The notes under the pieces: generated by a model
What the model was told of the DNA's origin: nothing
What the model saw: only the letters and a program-made list of their open reading frames with translations
Database searches by the model: none
Translations under genes and position numbers: made by a program
Source of the DNA: Beutenbergia cavernae DSM 12333
Lineage (GTDB): Bacteria; Actinomycetota; Actinomycetes; Actinomycetales; Beutenbergiaceae
Length of the DNA: 64,000 nucleotides
Assembly (NCBI RefSeq): GCF_000023105.1
Contig: NC_012669.1
Location: 744,001 to 808,000 of the forward strand
Reading direction: 5' to 3'
Shown: positions 8,383 through 16,621 of the stretch, one piece after another
Position numbering within the stretch: the stretch's first letter is position 1
Layout: every line of letters begins with the position of its first letter

Positions 8383-10464
8383 TCAGGCGTCGCCGATGCG
8401 GCGTCCCCGCTCGTGCCACGCCGCGACCACCGACGGCCGCGGGATCGAGGTCCCGCCGTCGGGCCAGTGCGACAGCGGGTTCTCGAACGAGGCGCCGTCC
8501 AGCTCGCCCGGGTGCTGCACGCACACGAGCACCCGCTTGTCCTGCACGAGCGGCCCGCACGTCTCGGCGCCGTGCGGCACGGTGAGGAACTGCTTGACCT
8601 GGCCGCGGTACCGCCCATCGGTCGCGACGCCGAACAGGCCGTCGTTCGTGCCGAGCGCGTTCCCGTCGGTGCTGATCCAGAGGTTCCCGTGGTCGTCGAA
8701 CGTGAGGTTGTCCGGGCAGGAGATCGGCGACACCTGGCTCTTGTCGTAGCCGGCGAAGTACGTGCTCGGGTCGGCCGGGTCGCCGCACAGCAGGAAGATC
8801 CGCCACGCGAAGGCCCCGGCGCCGGAGTCCCGGCGCTGCTCGACGAGCTCGACGACGTGCCCGTGCTTGTTGGCCGTGCGCGGGTTCGCCTCGTCCGGCC
8901 CGGGGTTGGCGCCGGTACCGCGGGCCGTGTTGTTCGTCAGCGCGATGTACACGGTCCCCGTGCGCGGGCTGGGCTCCACGTCCTCCGGCCGGTCCATCTT
9001 CGTGGCGCCGACGGCGTCGCCCGCCTGCCGCGTGAAGAGCAGCACCTCCTCCGCCGTCATCCCCGGCACGTGCGACACGTGCCCGCGGCGGTCGTCGCTG
9101 GTGACGAGCGGGATCCACTCGCCCGACCCGTCCCACTCGCCGTCGGCGGGCAGGGCACCGTCGCCGAGGATCTCCTCCGGCGGCGAGTCACCGGTGAACC
9201 GGGCGACGTAGAGGGTGCCGTTGTCGAGCAGCGTGCCGTTGTGGTCGGAGTCCCGGCGGGAGACGCGGTCGCGCGAGACGAACTTGTAGAAGTAGTCGAA
9301 CCGTTCGTCGTCACCCATGTACAGGGCGACGCGTCCGTCCCGCGTGACGCGCGGGTACGCGGCCTCGTGCTTGAAGCGACCGAGCGCCGTGCGCTTCTTC
9401 GGCGTGGAGCTCGGGTCCATCGGGTCGACCTCGACGATCCACCCGAACCGGTTCACCTCGTTCGGCTCGGCGGCGAGGTCGAACCGCTGATCGAACTGCT
9501 CCCACCTGCGGTCGGTCGAGCCGCCCGGCAGGCCGTACCGGCGCAGCCGCTCGCGCGTCACGGGGTCGGTCACGGCGTCGGCGCCGGCGAAGTACTGGTT
9601 GAAGTTCTCCTCGGCGGTCAGCCACGTGTTCCACGGCGTGATGCCGCCGGCGCAGTTGTTGAGCGTGCCGAGCACGGTCCGGCCGTCCGGGTCGGCGCTC
9701 GTCCGGACGAGCTCGTGGCCCGCCACCGGCCCTGTCAGGGCGAACTCGCTCGTGGTGTGCAGGCGCCGGTTGAGCGGGTGGTCGACGACGACGCTCAGCG
9801 CCCCGGATCCGCGGCCGCGACCGCGGCGCTCTTCGACGACGACGACCGTCAGGCCGTGCGCCGCCCACGCGATCTCGACCTGCTCCGCCGTCGGCGCCTC
9901 GGGGTCGTAGGCGGGGAACATCATCGGCTCGTCCGTGTACTCGTGGTTGACCACCATCGCGAACTGGCCACGGCCGAGGTCGAACATGTCGAGGTGGTCG
10001 TTGTTGTAGCCGAACTGGCGCTGCTGGGCGGCCGCCGTCTGCGCGGACGGGTCGAACGCCGGGGCGTCGGAGAACAGCGGGTCGCCCCAGCGCAGGAAGG
10101 CCTCCGAGACGTATCCGGGCGGCGTCGTGACCGCGTCGGCGGTGTTCGGCGCCACCGGGGTGAACGCGAGGCCCCGTGCGCTGCCCCGGCCCCCGTGCGC
10201 TGCAGCGGGCTGCTGGCCGAGGACGCCGACCGCGCCGGCGGCCGCCACGACGGCACCCACCTTGAGCAGGTTGCGACGCGAGATCCCCGCGGCGACGACG
10301 TCGCCGAACGTCTCCCCGCGTGACGTGTTGGGGACGTCGTGGAAGCACGCGTCCCCGCACCGGTACCGGCAGGTGAGCGCCGAGCGGTTGCCGCCGTGCC
10401 CCAGCAGCGGCAAGGGCCGGCGGGGCGGGGTCGGGCGCCCGGTGGACGGGATGGTCTCGGTCAT
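8383..10464 (-). CDS. phoX: PhoX family alkaline phosphatase, Tat-exported
   Basis: A 693-residue PhoX/DUF839 enzyme that hydrolyses phosphate monoesters outside the cell, using Ca/Fe cofactors in characterised members. The Tat signal SRRNLLKVG sits at about residues 62-70, behind a Cys-containing N-region, followed by a hydrophobic stretch and AHGG. Typical PhoX segments are present: the N-terminal GYNNDHLDMF and VVNHEYTDE, then NNCAGGITPWNTWLTAEENF and the C-terminal ISCPDNLTFDDHGNLWISTDG. The ATG at 10464 has a perfect AGGAGGA Shine-Dalgarno; longer frames upstream are spurious. A PHO box lies about 55-90 bases upstream, so it is very probably induced by PhoP under phosphate starvation. 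Confidence 0.95.
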   Translation of the reverse strand: MTETIPSTGRPTPPRRPLPLLGHGGNRSALTCRYRCGDACFHDVPNTSRGETFGDVVAAGISRRNLLKVGAVVAAAGAVGVLGQQPAAAHGGRGSARGLAFTPVAPNTADAVTTPPGYVSEAFLRWGDPLFSDAPAFDPSAQTAAAQQRQFGYNNDHLDMFDLGRGQFAMVVNHEYTDEPMMFPAYDPEAPTAEQVEIAWAAHGLTVVVVEERRGRGRGSGALSVVVDHPLNRRLHTTSEFALTGPVAGHELVRTSADPDGRTVLGTLNNCAGGITPWNTWLTAEENFNQYFAGADAVTDPVTRERLRRYGLPGGSTDRRWEQFDQRFDLAAEPNEVNRFGWIVEVDPMDPSSTPKKRTALGRFKHEAAYPRVTRDGRVALYMGDDERFDYFYKFVSRDRVSRRDSDHNGTLLDNGTLYVARFTGDSPPEEILGDGALPADGEWDGSGEWIPLVTSDDRRGHVSHVPGMTAEEVLLFTRQAGDAVGATKMDRPEDVEPSPRTGTVYIALTNNTARGTGANPGPDEANPRTANKHGHVVELVEQRRDSGAGAFAWRIFLLCGDPADPSTYFAGYDKSQVSPISCPDNLTFDDHGNLWISTDGNALGTNDGLFGVATDGRYRGQVKQFLTVPHGAETCGPLVQDKRVLVCVQHPGELDGASFENPLSHWPDGGTSIPRPSVVAAWHERGRRIGDA

Positions 10465-10518
10465 CGTGACTCCTCCTGGTGGGTCGACGCGAAGCACGCT
10501 AGGCCTCGCGCCGCGCCG

Positions 10519-10551
10519 TGATGGTGAACGGCGGATGAGCGCTCGATGACC
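10519..10551 (-). promoter_or_regulatory. PHO box: three 11-bp direct repeats upstream of phoX
   Basis: Read on the minus strand, three contiguous 11-mers match the actinobacterial PhoP repeat G(G/T)TCAYYYR(G/C)G: GGTCATCGAGC (10551-10541), GCTCATCCGCC (10540-10530) and GTTCACCATCA (10529-10519). They end 54 bases before the phoX start codon. The 11-base phasing and the PhoX target agree with PhoR-PhoP control. Confidence 0.8.
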
Positions 10552-10690
10552 ACTTGCGCACCTCATGCGTTCCGGGTGATTCCCTGCCGGAGGGCGGTCC
10601 ACGGTGTGCCGACGCCGCGGCTGCGCGCCATGATGCTCCTGCGGTGGACGGCGTGCGGCGCCGTCGTGACGCGCGAGCCGAGGGGCCACG

Positions 10691-12085
10691 ATGGACGAGC
10701 AGGACGACGCACAGCTGCGGGCACGACTCGCGCAGCTCGAGCAGGAGAACGCCTCGTTGCGGGCACGGCTGGAGGGGCCGGCCGACGCCGTCGCTCCGGT
10801 CGCCGCACCGGCACCACCTTCGCGCGGTCGGGGCCGCGCGGCCCTCGCGACGGTCCTCATCGTCCTCGGCTGCCTGCTCGCCCCGCTCGCCGTCGTCACC
10901 GGCTGGGCGAAGGCCACGCTCACCGACACGGATGCCTTCGTCGCGACCTACGCGCCGCTCGCCGAGGATCCCGAGGTCCAGGCGTTCGTCACCGACCAGG
11001 TGATGGACGCGATCACGTCGCAGGTCGACGTCGAGCAGATCACCTCCGACGCGATCGACGCCGTCATCGACCTGGGCACGGGCCCGCGCGCGACGACGGC
11101 GCTCGAGGCGCTGAAGGGTCCGGCGGCGAGCGGGCTGACGGGCCTCATCGAGAACGGCGTCTCGCGGTTCGTGACCTCCGACGCGTTCGCCACGGCCTGG
11201 ACCGAGGCGCTGCGCATCAGCCACACGCAGGCGACCGGCACGCTGCAGAACGACCCTGACGCGGCGCTCGTCATCACCGACGAGGGCACGCTCGGCATCC
11301 AGCTCGGCCCGATCGTCGAACGGGTCAAGACGGCGCTCGTCGACCGCGGGATCACGTTCGCGGCGAACATCCCCGAGGTGAACCGCACGATCGTCGTCGC
11401 CGAGTCCGATGCGCTCCCGACGGCGCAGCTCGCGTACAGCACGGTCGTCACCGTGGGCACGTGGCTGCCGTGGGTGGCGCTCGCCCTCCTCGCCGGGGGA
11501 GTCCTCGTCGCCCGGCGGAAGAGCACGGCACTCGTGCGGGCGGCGATCGGGCTGGCGCTCGCGGCGGGCGTCCTCGCGCTCGCGTTCGCGGTCGGGCGGA
11601 CGGCCGTCGTCGCCGCACTCCCGGCGTCGACGGTGCCCGGCGACGTCGCACGCCTGCTGTACGACACGGCTGTGGACCGGATGCGGGCGACGACGACGGC
11701 GCTGCTGGTGCTCGCGGTCGTCGTCGCCGTGGTCGCGTGGCTGGCCGGGCCGTTCGGCGTGCCCACCCGGCTGCGCGACGCCTACTCCGGCGCCGTCGCC
11801 GGCCTGCGCTCGTCAGCGGAGGAACGCGGCGTGACCACGGGATCCGTGGGCGAGTGGGTGTTCCGGCACCGCACCCTCCTGTTCGCGGCGATCGCCGTCA
11901 TTCCCGCGGCGGTGCTCCTCCTCAGCCGGCCGCTGACGTCCGGCACGATCCTCGGTTGGCTCGTCGCAGCGGTGGTGGCCGTCATCGTCGTGACGTTCGT
12001 CGAGCGGCCGCCCGGCACGGCGGCCGGCGCCGGGCCCGCGGACCGGGCAGACGGCGTCGTCCTCACGGGTCCCGGATCCGGGTGA
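10691..12085 (+). CDS. Hypothetical membrane protein with N-terminal coiled coil
   Basis: A 464-residue protein of unknown function. Residues 1-35 form a short coiled coil (QLRARLAQLEQENASLRARL), then come a Pro/Ala linker and a transmembrane segment at about 53-75. After an extracytoplasmic helical region of about 180 residues there are hydrophobic segments at about 250-275, 280-305, 335-360, 395-410 and 415-435. Sequences of this layout are common in Micrococcales without an assigned role. It is divergent from phoX, and the PHO box could in principle affect both. The ATG at 10691 is the first start. Confidence 0.75.
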   Translation: MDEQDDAQLRARLAQLEQENASLRARLEGPADAVAPVAAPAPPSRGRGRAALATVLIVLGCLLAPLAVVTGWAKATLTDTDAFVATYAPLAEDPEVQAFVTDQVMDAITSQVDVEQITSDAIDAVIDLGTGPRATTALEALKGPAASGLTGLIENGVSRFVTSDAFATAWTEALRISHTQATGTLQNDPDAALVITDEGTLGIQLGPIVERVKTALVDRGITFAANIPEVNRTIVVAESDALPTAQLAYSTVVTVGTWLPWVALALLAGGVLVARRKSTALVRAAIGLALAAGVLALAFAVGRTAVVAALPASTVPGDVARLLYDTAVDRMRATTTALLVLAVVVAVVAWLAGPFGVPTRLRDAYSGAVAGLRSSAEERGVTTGSVGEWVFRHRTLLFAAIAVIPAAVLLLSRPLTSGTILGWLVAAVVAVIVVTFVERPPGTAAGAGPADRADGVVLTGPGSG

Positions 12086-12199
12086 GCTCGGTCGGCTCCG
12101 GGTGAGCGAGCCGAGAGCCCGGGTGGGATGAGCTGCCGGTGATCTTCCCGAGCGCGGGGCACGCGAGCACGACGCGGGCGGTGCTCCAGCGGCGGCTCG

Positions 12200-12254
12200 C
12201 CCGCGAGGGCGCCTTCACCCGCGGTCTCCTCCCGCGAGGGCGCCCTCACCCGCG
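12200..12254. repeat. Tandem imperfect direct repeat before the sigma gene
   Basis: A 24-base unit beginning CCCGCGAGGGCGCC occurs at 12200-12223 and again at 12231-12254 with one mismatch, 31 bases apart. It lies in the 255-base gap between the membrane protein and the sigma-factor gene (12086-12340). That gap otherwise holds only GC-rich sequence and no convincing promoter boxes. Confidence 0.6.
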
Positions 12255-12340
12255 CGTGGCGGGCAGAACGCGCGGTTCCGGGTGCGTTCGGCGGTCGGGG
12301 CCGGCAGGAGATGGTGCAAGATTCCCGTGGGGCGCGACAC

Positions 12341-12928
12341 ATGAGCCGTGAGGCCGTTCCGTCCGGGACCGGCCCCGACTCCGCCGCTCGCCCTCCCGAG
12401 GAATCGGAGCCCTTCGTGGACGACCGCGCCGATGCGTTCTCGAGCCGCTGGTTCGAGGAGACCTTCCGCGCGCACGCGAGCGCGATCGTCCGGTACTTCG
12501 CCCGCCGCGGCCCGCGGCAGGACGCCGACGATCTCGCGGCCGAGGTGTTCGCGATCGCGTGGCGCCGGCGCGACGACGTCCCGCGCGGCGCCGAGCTGCC
12601 GTGGCTGTACCGCACCGCCGGCTACGTGCTCGCCAACCACCGCCGCAAGCACCGCGACGTGCCCGTCGACGACCTGCCGGACCACCCGAGCGGCGCACCC
12701 GGCGGCGGCGACCCCGCGCTCGCCGTCGTCACCGACGCCGAGCTGCGCGGCGCGCTGGCCTCGGTGTCGGAGCGCGACCGGGCGATCCTCCTGCTGCACG
12801 CGTGGGAGGGCCTGAGCGGCGCGGAGCTGGCGGACGTCCTCGGCATCTCGCGCTCGGGGGCCGACGCCGCGCTGTCGCGTGCCCGGAAACGGCTGCGGGA
12901 GGCGTGGCCCGACCGGATGGCGGTGTGA
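12341..12928 (+). CDS. ECF-type RNA polymerase sigma factor
   Basis: A 195-residue sigma-70 family protein with only regions 2 and 4. Region 2 lies at about residues 30-100 (FRAHASAIVRYFARRG, then DADDLAAEVFAIAWRR and LPWLYRTAGYVLANHRR) and region 4 at about 125-185 (SERDRAILLLHAWEGLSGAELADVL, then SRARKRLR). It directs RNA polymerase to an unknown stress regulon. The ATG at 12341 (MSREAV) is preferred to ATG 12311, whose GGAG is only a base or so away. The next gene, 85 bases on, encodes a membrane protein that is the likely partner or anti-sigma. Confidence 0.9.
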   Translation: MSREAVPSGTGPDSAARPPEESEPFVDDRADAFSSRWFEETFRAHASAIVRYFARRGPRQDADDLAAEVFAIAWRRRDDVPRGAELPWLYRTAGYVLANHRRKHRDVPVDDLPDHPSGAPGGGDPALAVVTDAELRGALASVSERDRAILLLHAWEGLSGAELADVLGISRSGADAALSRARKRLREAWPDRMAV

Positions 12929-13013
12929 CGCTGCAAGGTTCGCCACGGGCGGCACACAGACCCCACGAGAGCAGCTCCCGGGCACCGGGGCGCACGGAAC
13001 GAACGGACAACTC

Positions 13014-14363
13014 ATGACGGACGAGGTCGAGCGGACCGACCCCACGCTCGAGCGCTTGCGCGACGCCGACCCGGCCCGCGGCGTCGCCGCTGACCTGCCG
13101 TCGCTGCGCGCGAACGTCGCCGCGCGCGTCGGCGTCGCCGGCCCCTCGCACCTGCCCGACTCCGCGCGGGACCTGCCGATCGAGCTCCCGGGTGACGACG
13201 CCGCCGTCGTCCCGATGGCCCGGCGCACCCGCAGCGGCCTGCTCCGCGCCGCGGGCGTCGCGGCCGCGCTCGCGCTCGTCGCCGTGGGCGGCTACGGGCT
13301 GGGTGCGGTCACGATGTCGGGCGGTACCCCGAGCGCCGAGGACGCCGGGGGCGCCGAGGAGGCCGGCGCCGCGGATACGGAGAACAGCGAGGACGCCGAC
13401 GGGGCGGCGCCGCCGATCGCCCTCGACGCACCGGCGAACCCGCAGGACGGCTCCGGCACCGACGAGGCGGGCGGGGCGGACGTGGCGTCGTCGTGGGCCG
13501 CGGGACGGATCGTGTTCACCGCGTCGGGGCTGTCCGGCGAACCAGGCGTCAGGCCGGGCTGGGGCCTCGACGCCACTGCTGCTGCGACTGCCGAGCGCGC
13601 CGCGCAGGCGGCGGCGGTGCTCGGCGTGGACGGCAGGCCCGAGCTGCGCGACGGCGCCTGGTACGTCGGCGCCGAGGGTGAGCTGAGCATCTCGCTCGAC
13701 GGGACGGCGTCGCTGAACTACTACCTGTCGGCGCTCGACCCGGGCGCCTGCGACAGCGAGGAGGGCTGCGCCACCCTGGACGACGGGAGCGAGCGGCCCA
13801 GCGACGACGCCGCGATCGCCGCGGTGCGGGACGTCATGGCGGCCCTCGGCGTCGACCCGGCGTCGTACGCGTTCGAGGTGCAGCCGGACGCGGGGTCCGC
13901 GACGGCCTACGTCACGGCCGAGCTGGTGATCGACGACCAGCGGACGGGGCTCATGTGGAGCGGCACCGTCGGCCCGTCCGGACCGATCTCGCTGTGGGGG
14001 AGCCTCGCCGACGTCGTCGCGCTCGGCGACTATCCGGTGGTGAGCGAGCAGGAGGCCTTCGAGCGGCTCAGCGACCCGCGGTTCGGCGCGTCACCGACGG
14101 CGTGGCCGCTCGCGGCGACGGCCGACGACATGGCCGAGGAGTACACGCCGCCGACGGCGCCTCCCGTTGTTCCGGCGACTGGTGCACCGGTGTCGTGGCC
14201 GGTCGGGGAGGTCGCACTCACAGGCGCGCGGCTCGGCGTCGCCACCCACTACCAGAGCGACGGGTCGGTGCTGCTCGTGCCGACGTACGAGTTCACCGAC
14301 GCCGACGGCGGGACCTGGACGGTCGTCGCCGTCGCCGACGACCGGCTCGACTTCTCGAGCTGA
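13014..14363 (+). CDS. Membrane-anchored partner of the sigma factor (putative anti-sigma)
   Basis: A 449-residue protein. The cytoplasmic N-terminus has RLRDADPARGVAADLPSL, a pattern seen in proteins encoded beside ECF sigma genes in Micrococcales. One transmembrane segment follows at about residues 78-100, then an Ala/Glu/Asp-rich linker and a ~300-residue extracytoplasmic domain. There is no zinc HxxxCxxC anti-sigma motif. An anti-sigma or sensor role is inferred from position only. The ATG at 13014 follows the sigma gene directly; an in-frame upstream extension into the sigma gene was rejected. It is followed by a terminator. Confidence 0.7.
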   Translation: MTDEVERTDPTLERLRDADPARGVAADLPSLRANVAARVGVAGPSHLPDSARDLPIELPGDDAAVVPMARRTRSGLLRAAGVAAALALVAVGGYGLGAVTMSGGTPSAEDAGGAEEAGAADTENSEDADGAAPPIALDAPANPQDGSGTDEAGGADVASSWAAGRIVFTASGLSGEPGVRPGWGLDATAAATAERAAQAAAVLGVDGRPELRDGAWYVGAEGELSISLDGTASLNYYLSALDPGACDSEEGCATLDDGSERPSDDAAIAAVRDVMAALGVDPASYAFEVQPDAGSATAYVTAELVIDDQRTGLMWSGTVGPSGPISLWGSLADVVALGDYPVVSEQEAFERLSDPRFGASPTAWPLAATADDMAEEYTPPTAPPVVPATGAPVSWPVGEVALTGARLGVATHYQSDGSVLLVPTYEFTDADGGTWTVVAVADDRLDFSS

Positions 14364-14373
14364 TCCCACGACG

Positions 14374-14413
14374 TCCGGCTCCGCTCCGGAGGAGGGACCG
14401 GGGCGGAGCCGGA
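14374..14413 (+). terminator. Terminator after the sigma-partner operon
   Basis: TCCGGCTCCGC (14374-14384) pairs perfectly with GCGGAGCCGGA (14403-14413) across an 18-base loop, 10 bases after the stop codon. It ends just before the GDPD gene. Confidence 0.65.
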
Positions 14414-14426
14414 TAACCTCGCCCCC

Positions 14427-15143
14427 GTGACGCCGTCGGACATCCGCCGCCCGCTCGTGGCCGCGCACCGCGGCGCGAGCGCCACGCACCCGGAGAACAC
14501 GCTGCTCGCGTTCCGGGCCGCCGTCGACGCCGGGGCCGACGCGATCGAGCTCGACGTGCGGTGCAGCAGCGACGGCGTGCTCGTCGTCATCCACGACGCC
14601 ACCCTCGACCGGACGACGGACGGGCACGGCCCGGTCGCCGCCCACCGCGCCGCCGAGCTCGTGCGTCTCGACGCCGGCGGGTCCGGACTCCCGACCCTCG
14701 AGGAGGTGGCGGAGCAGATCGGGGTGCCGCTCCTGGTGGAGGTGAAGTCCGCCGACGCCGCGCCGGTACTGGCCCGGCTCCTGGTCGCCGAGCCGCGGTT
14801 CGCTGCGCGGGTGCGCGTCATGTCGTTCCGGGCCGACCACCTGCGCGTCGTCGCGCAGTACGCACCGGACGTGCCGCGGGTGCTCGTGACCAGGTGGCCG
14901 GGCCGGGCAGCGCTCGCGCGGGCCGCGGCGGTCGGCGCCGTCGGCGTGAACGCGTTCTGGCCGAGCGTGACGCCCGGCTCCGTGGCCCGTGCCCGGGCCG
15001 GCGGGCTCGGCGTGCTGACGTGGGGTCTGGGGGAGAGGAACCTTGAGCGGCGCCTCGCGCGCGCCGTCGGGCTCGGCGTCGACGTCGTCATCGTCGACGA
15101 CCCCGGCCTGGCGCGGGCGGCGCGCGACGCCGCCCGGGGATGA
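14427..15143 (+). CDS. Glycerophosphodiester phosphodiesterase
   Basis: A 238-residue GDPD TIM-barrel that releases glycerol-3-phosphate from glycerophosphodiesters. Catalytic motifs are HRGAS with PENT (about residues 14-25), ELDVR (about 45-49) and the His in VVIHDATLDRTTDG. The metal-binding EVKS follows at about 107-110, and the C-terminal WGLGERN agrees with the family. There is no signal peptide, so it is probably cytosolic. The start is GTG at 14427. With PhoX nearby it could feed phosphate or glycerol salvage, but no PHO box was found here. Confidence 0.93.
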   Translation: MTPSDIRRPLVAAHRGASATHPENTLLAFRAAVDAGADAIELDVRCSSDGVLVVIHDATLDRTTDGHGPVAAHRAAELVRLDAGGSGLPTLEEVAEQIGVPLLVEVKSADAAPVLARLLVAEPRFAARVRVMSFRADHLRVVAQYAPDVPRVLVTRWPGRAALARAAAVGAVGVNAFWPSVTPGSVARARAGGLGVLTWGLGERNLERRLARAVGLGVDVVIVDDPGLARAARDAARG

Positions 15144-15387
15144 GGACGCGGCGACGATCTGCGGGTCGTCGTGGGCCGCCGGACGGCGGCGGCATGAGGG
15201 ATTCGGGCGGTGGCCGGCCCCCGGAGGTACTGTGGTTTTCGTCACCGTCCCTCAGGGACCGGGGGTTGTGAACCGCGCAACCACGCGAAAAAACAGTGCG
15301 GTCCCGCGAGAACAGCGGCGTGCTCCATGCCCGACGATGAACGCGAGTTGACCGAATGTTGAGACGAGACGTGATGGTGTGAGCTCC

Positions 15388-15870
15388 ATGAAGACGACGG
15401 TGCAGAAGTTTGTGTGGGGCGGACTCGCCCTCGGGGCGATCGTGGCACTCTCGGCGTGCTTGAACGCCGATGGCGGCGACGACGAGACCGGCGGCACCGC
15501 GGGTGGTGGGTCCACGACCACGGCGTGCGACGCCTTCTTCGCGGCTGAGGAGGAGAGGCCGGACGGATACGGCTCCCTCGCGGAGCGTGTCGAGACGGAG
15601 CTCACGAACGTCAACGGCGTCGAGGCGACGACCGACGACCTCTCGGCGATGCGGTCCACGTTGTTCCAGATCGAGGTCGCCCTGACGGACGCCTCGGACA
15701 CCCCGGAGGACGTCGCGGAGCTCATCGGCCAGATCCAGGCGCCCTACGACGAGGTCGACGAGTACTACGCCACGAGCGCCACCGAAGAAGCGCCCGAGCC
15801 GCTCGTGCTCGACACGCAGGCTGCGCTCGACGCGATCGAGCCGCTCCGCGAGGCCTGCGACGCAGGCTGA
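15388..15870 (+). CDS. Putative lipoprotein
   Basis: A 160-residue protein with a lipoprotein signal: MKTTVQKF, a hydrophobic core, and lipobox LSAC with the Cys at about residue 24. The mature part is acidic, starts with a Gly/Thr linker, and contains two Cys (ACDAFF and the C-terminal REACDAG) that could form a disulfide. No known domain. The ATG at 15388 gives a normal signal peptide; a GTG three codons upstream is also possible. The 244-base gap before it holds TTGACC (15348-15353) as a possible -35 but only a weak -10. A strong terminator follows. Confidence 0.8.
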   Translation: MKTTVQKFVWGGLALGAIVALSACLNADGGDDETGGTAGGGSTTTACDAFFAAEEERPDGYGSLAERVETELTNVNGVEATTDDLSAMRSTLFQIEVALTDASDTPEDVAELIGQIQAPYDEVDEYYATSATEEAPEPLVLDTQAALDAIEPLREACDAG

Positions 15871-15895
15871 CGCGCCGGGTCGCGATCGCCGCGGA

Positions 15896-15935
15896 ACGAG
15901 GGGCGGCACACCACGCGAGGTGTGCCGCCCCTCGT
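15896..15935 (+). terminator. Strong terminator after the lipoprotein gene
   Basis: A perfect 17-bp stem (15896-15912 with 15919-15935) and a 6-base loop, 25 bases after the lipoprotein stop. Confidence 0.85.
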
Positions 15936-16013
15936 CGTCGTGGCGCGTCGCAACAGCGCCGCGCGGTGGACGGACTACCGTGGGCGCGTCCCGGGACGAG
16001 GAGGCGGCTCGGC

Positions 16014-16586
16014 ATGACGGTCGGATCGACGGCACGACGTTCGCCGGGTAGCCGGGTGCTCGTCCCGCTCATCGCGGCCGTGCTCGGAGCCCTGCTCACG
16101 GCGTGCACGCCGCCCGGCGGCGAGAGCGAGCCGACCCCCACGCCGTCGCCCACTCCCAGCGCGAGCACCGCGCCCAGCCCGGAGCCGAGCGGTGAGCAGT
16201 CCACGGGAGGCTCCGCCACCCCGACGGGTCAGTTCTTCCGCGGCCTCCCGCCCGGCGTCGAGAGCGTGCCCGGTTCCGCGGGGCAGGCGGGGGCCGGCTG
16301 GAGCGACGCCGAGCGTCAGCTCTTCGTCGTGACGTTCGGGTCGAGCACCTGCCCGCTCGTCGGCGTCGGGGTCACCGGGTCGGAGGAGGGCCTGCTCACC
16401 GTGGAGCTCGTCGAGACCGGCGGGGACATCTGCACCACGGACATCGTGCCGACGACGTCGGTCGTCGAGGTGCCCGGATCGGTGAGCCGCGACGACGGGA
16501 TCGTCGTCGTGCTGGGTGACCTCGGCGAGGTCTCGCTGCCCGCATGGGACGGCGCCACGGTCATGGCCTGGCTGCCGAACGCCTGA
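16014..16586 (+). CDS. Putative lipoprotein with Ser/Pro/Thr-rich linker
   Basis: A 190-residue secreted lipoprotein: an Arg-rich start, a hydrophobic core at about residues 14-28 and lipobox LLTAC. A linker rich in Pro, Ser and Thr (about residues 35-65) precedes a globular part of ~110 residues with two Cys (STCPLVG and GDICTTD) that may pair. The start at ATG 16014 has AGGAGG at 15999-16004. An upstream in-frame ATG at 15966 would spoil the signal peptide. Function unknown. It lies 35 bases before the dehydrogenase gene and may be co-transcribed with it. Confidence 0.8.
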   Translation: MTVGSTARRSPGSRVLVPLIAAVLGALLTACTPPGGESEPTPTPSPTPSASTAPSPEPSGEQSTGGSATPTGQFFRGLPPGVESVPGSAGQAGAGWSDAERQLFVVTFGSSTCPLVGVGVTGSEEGLLTVELVETGGDICTTDIVPTTSVVEVPGSVSRDDGIVVVLGDLGEVSLPAWDGATVMAWLPNA

Positions 16587-16621
16587 GCGACGGCCAGCGC
16601 GGCCGTGGGAGACTGCCGCGG

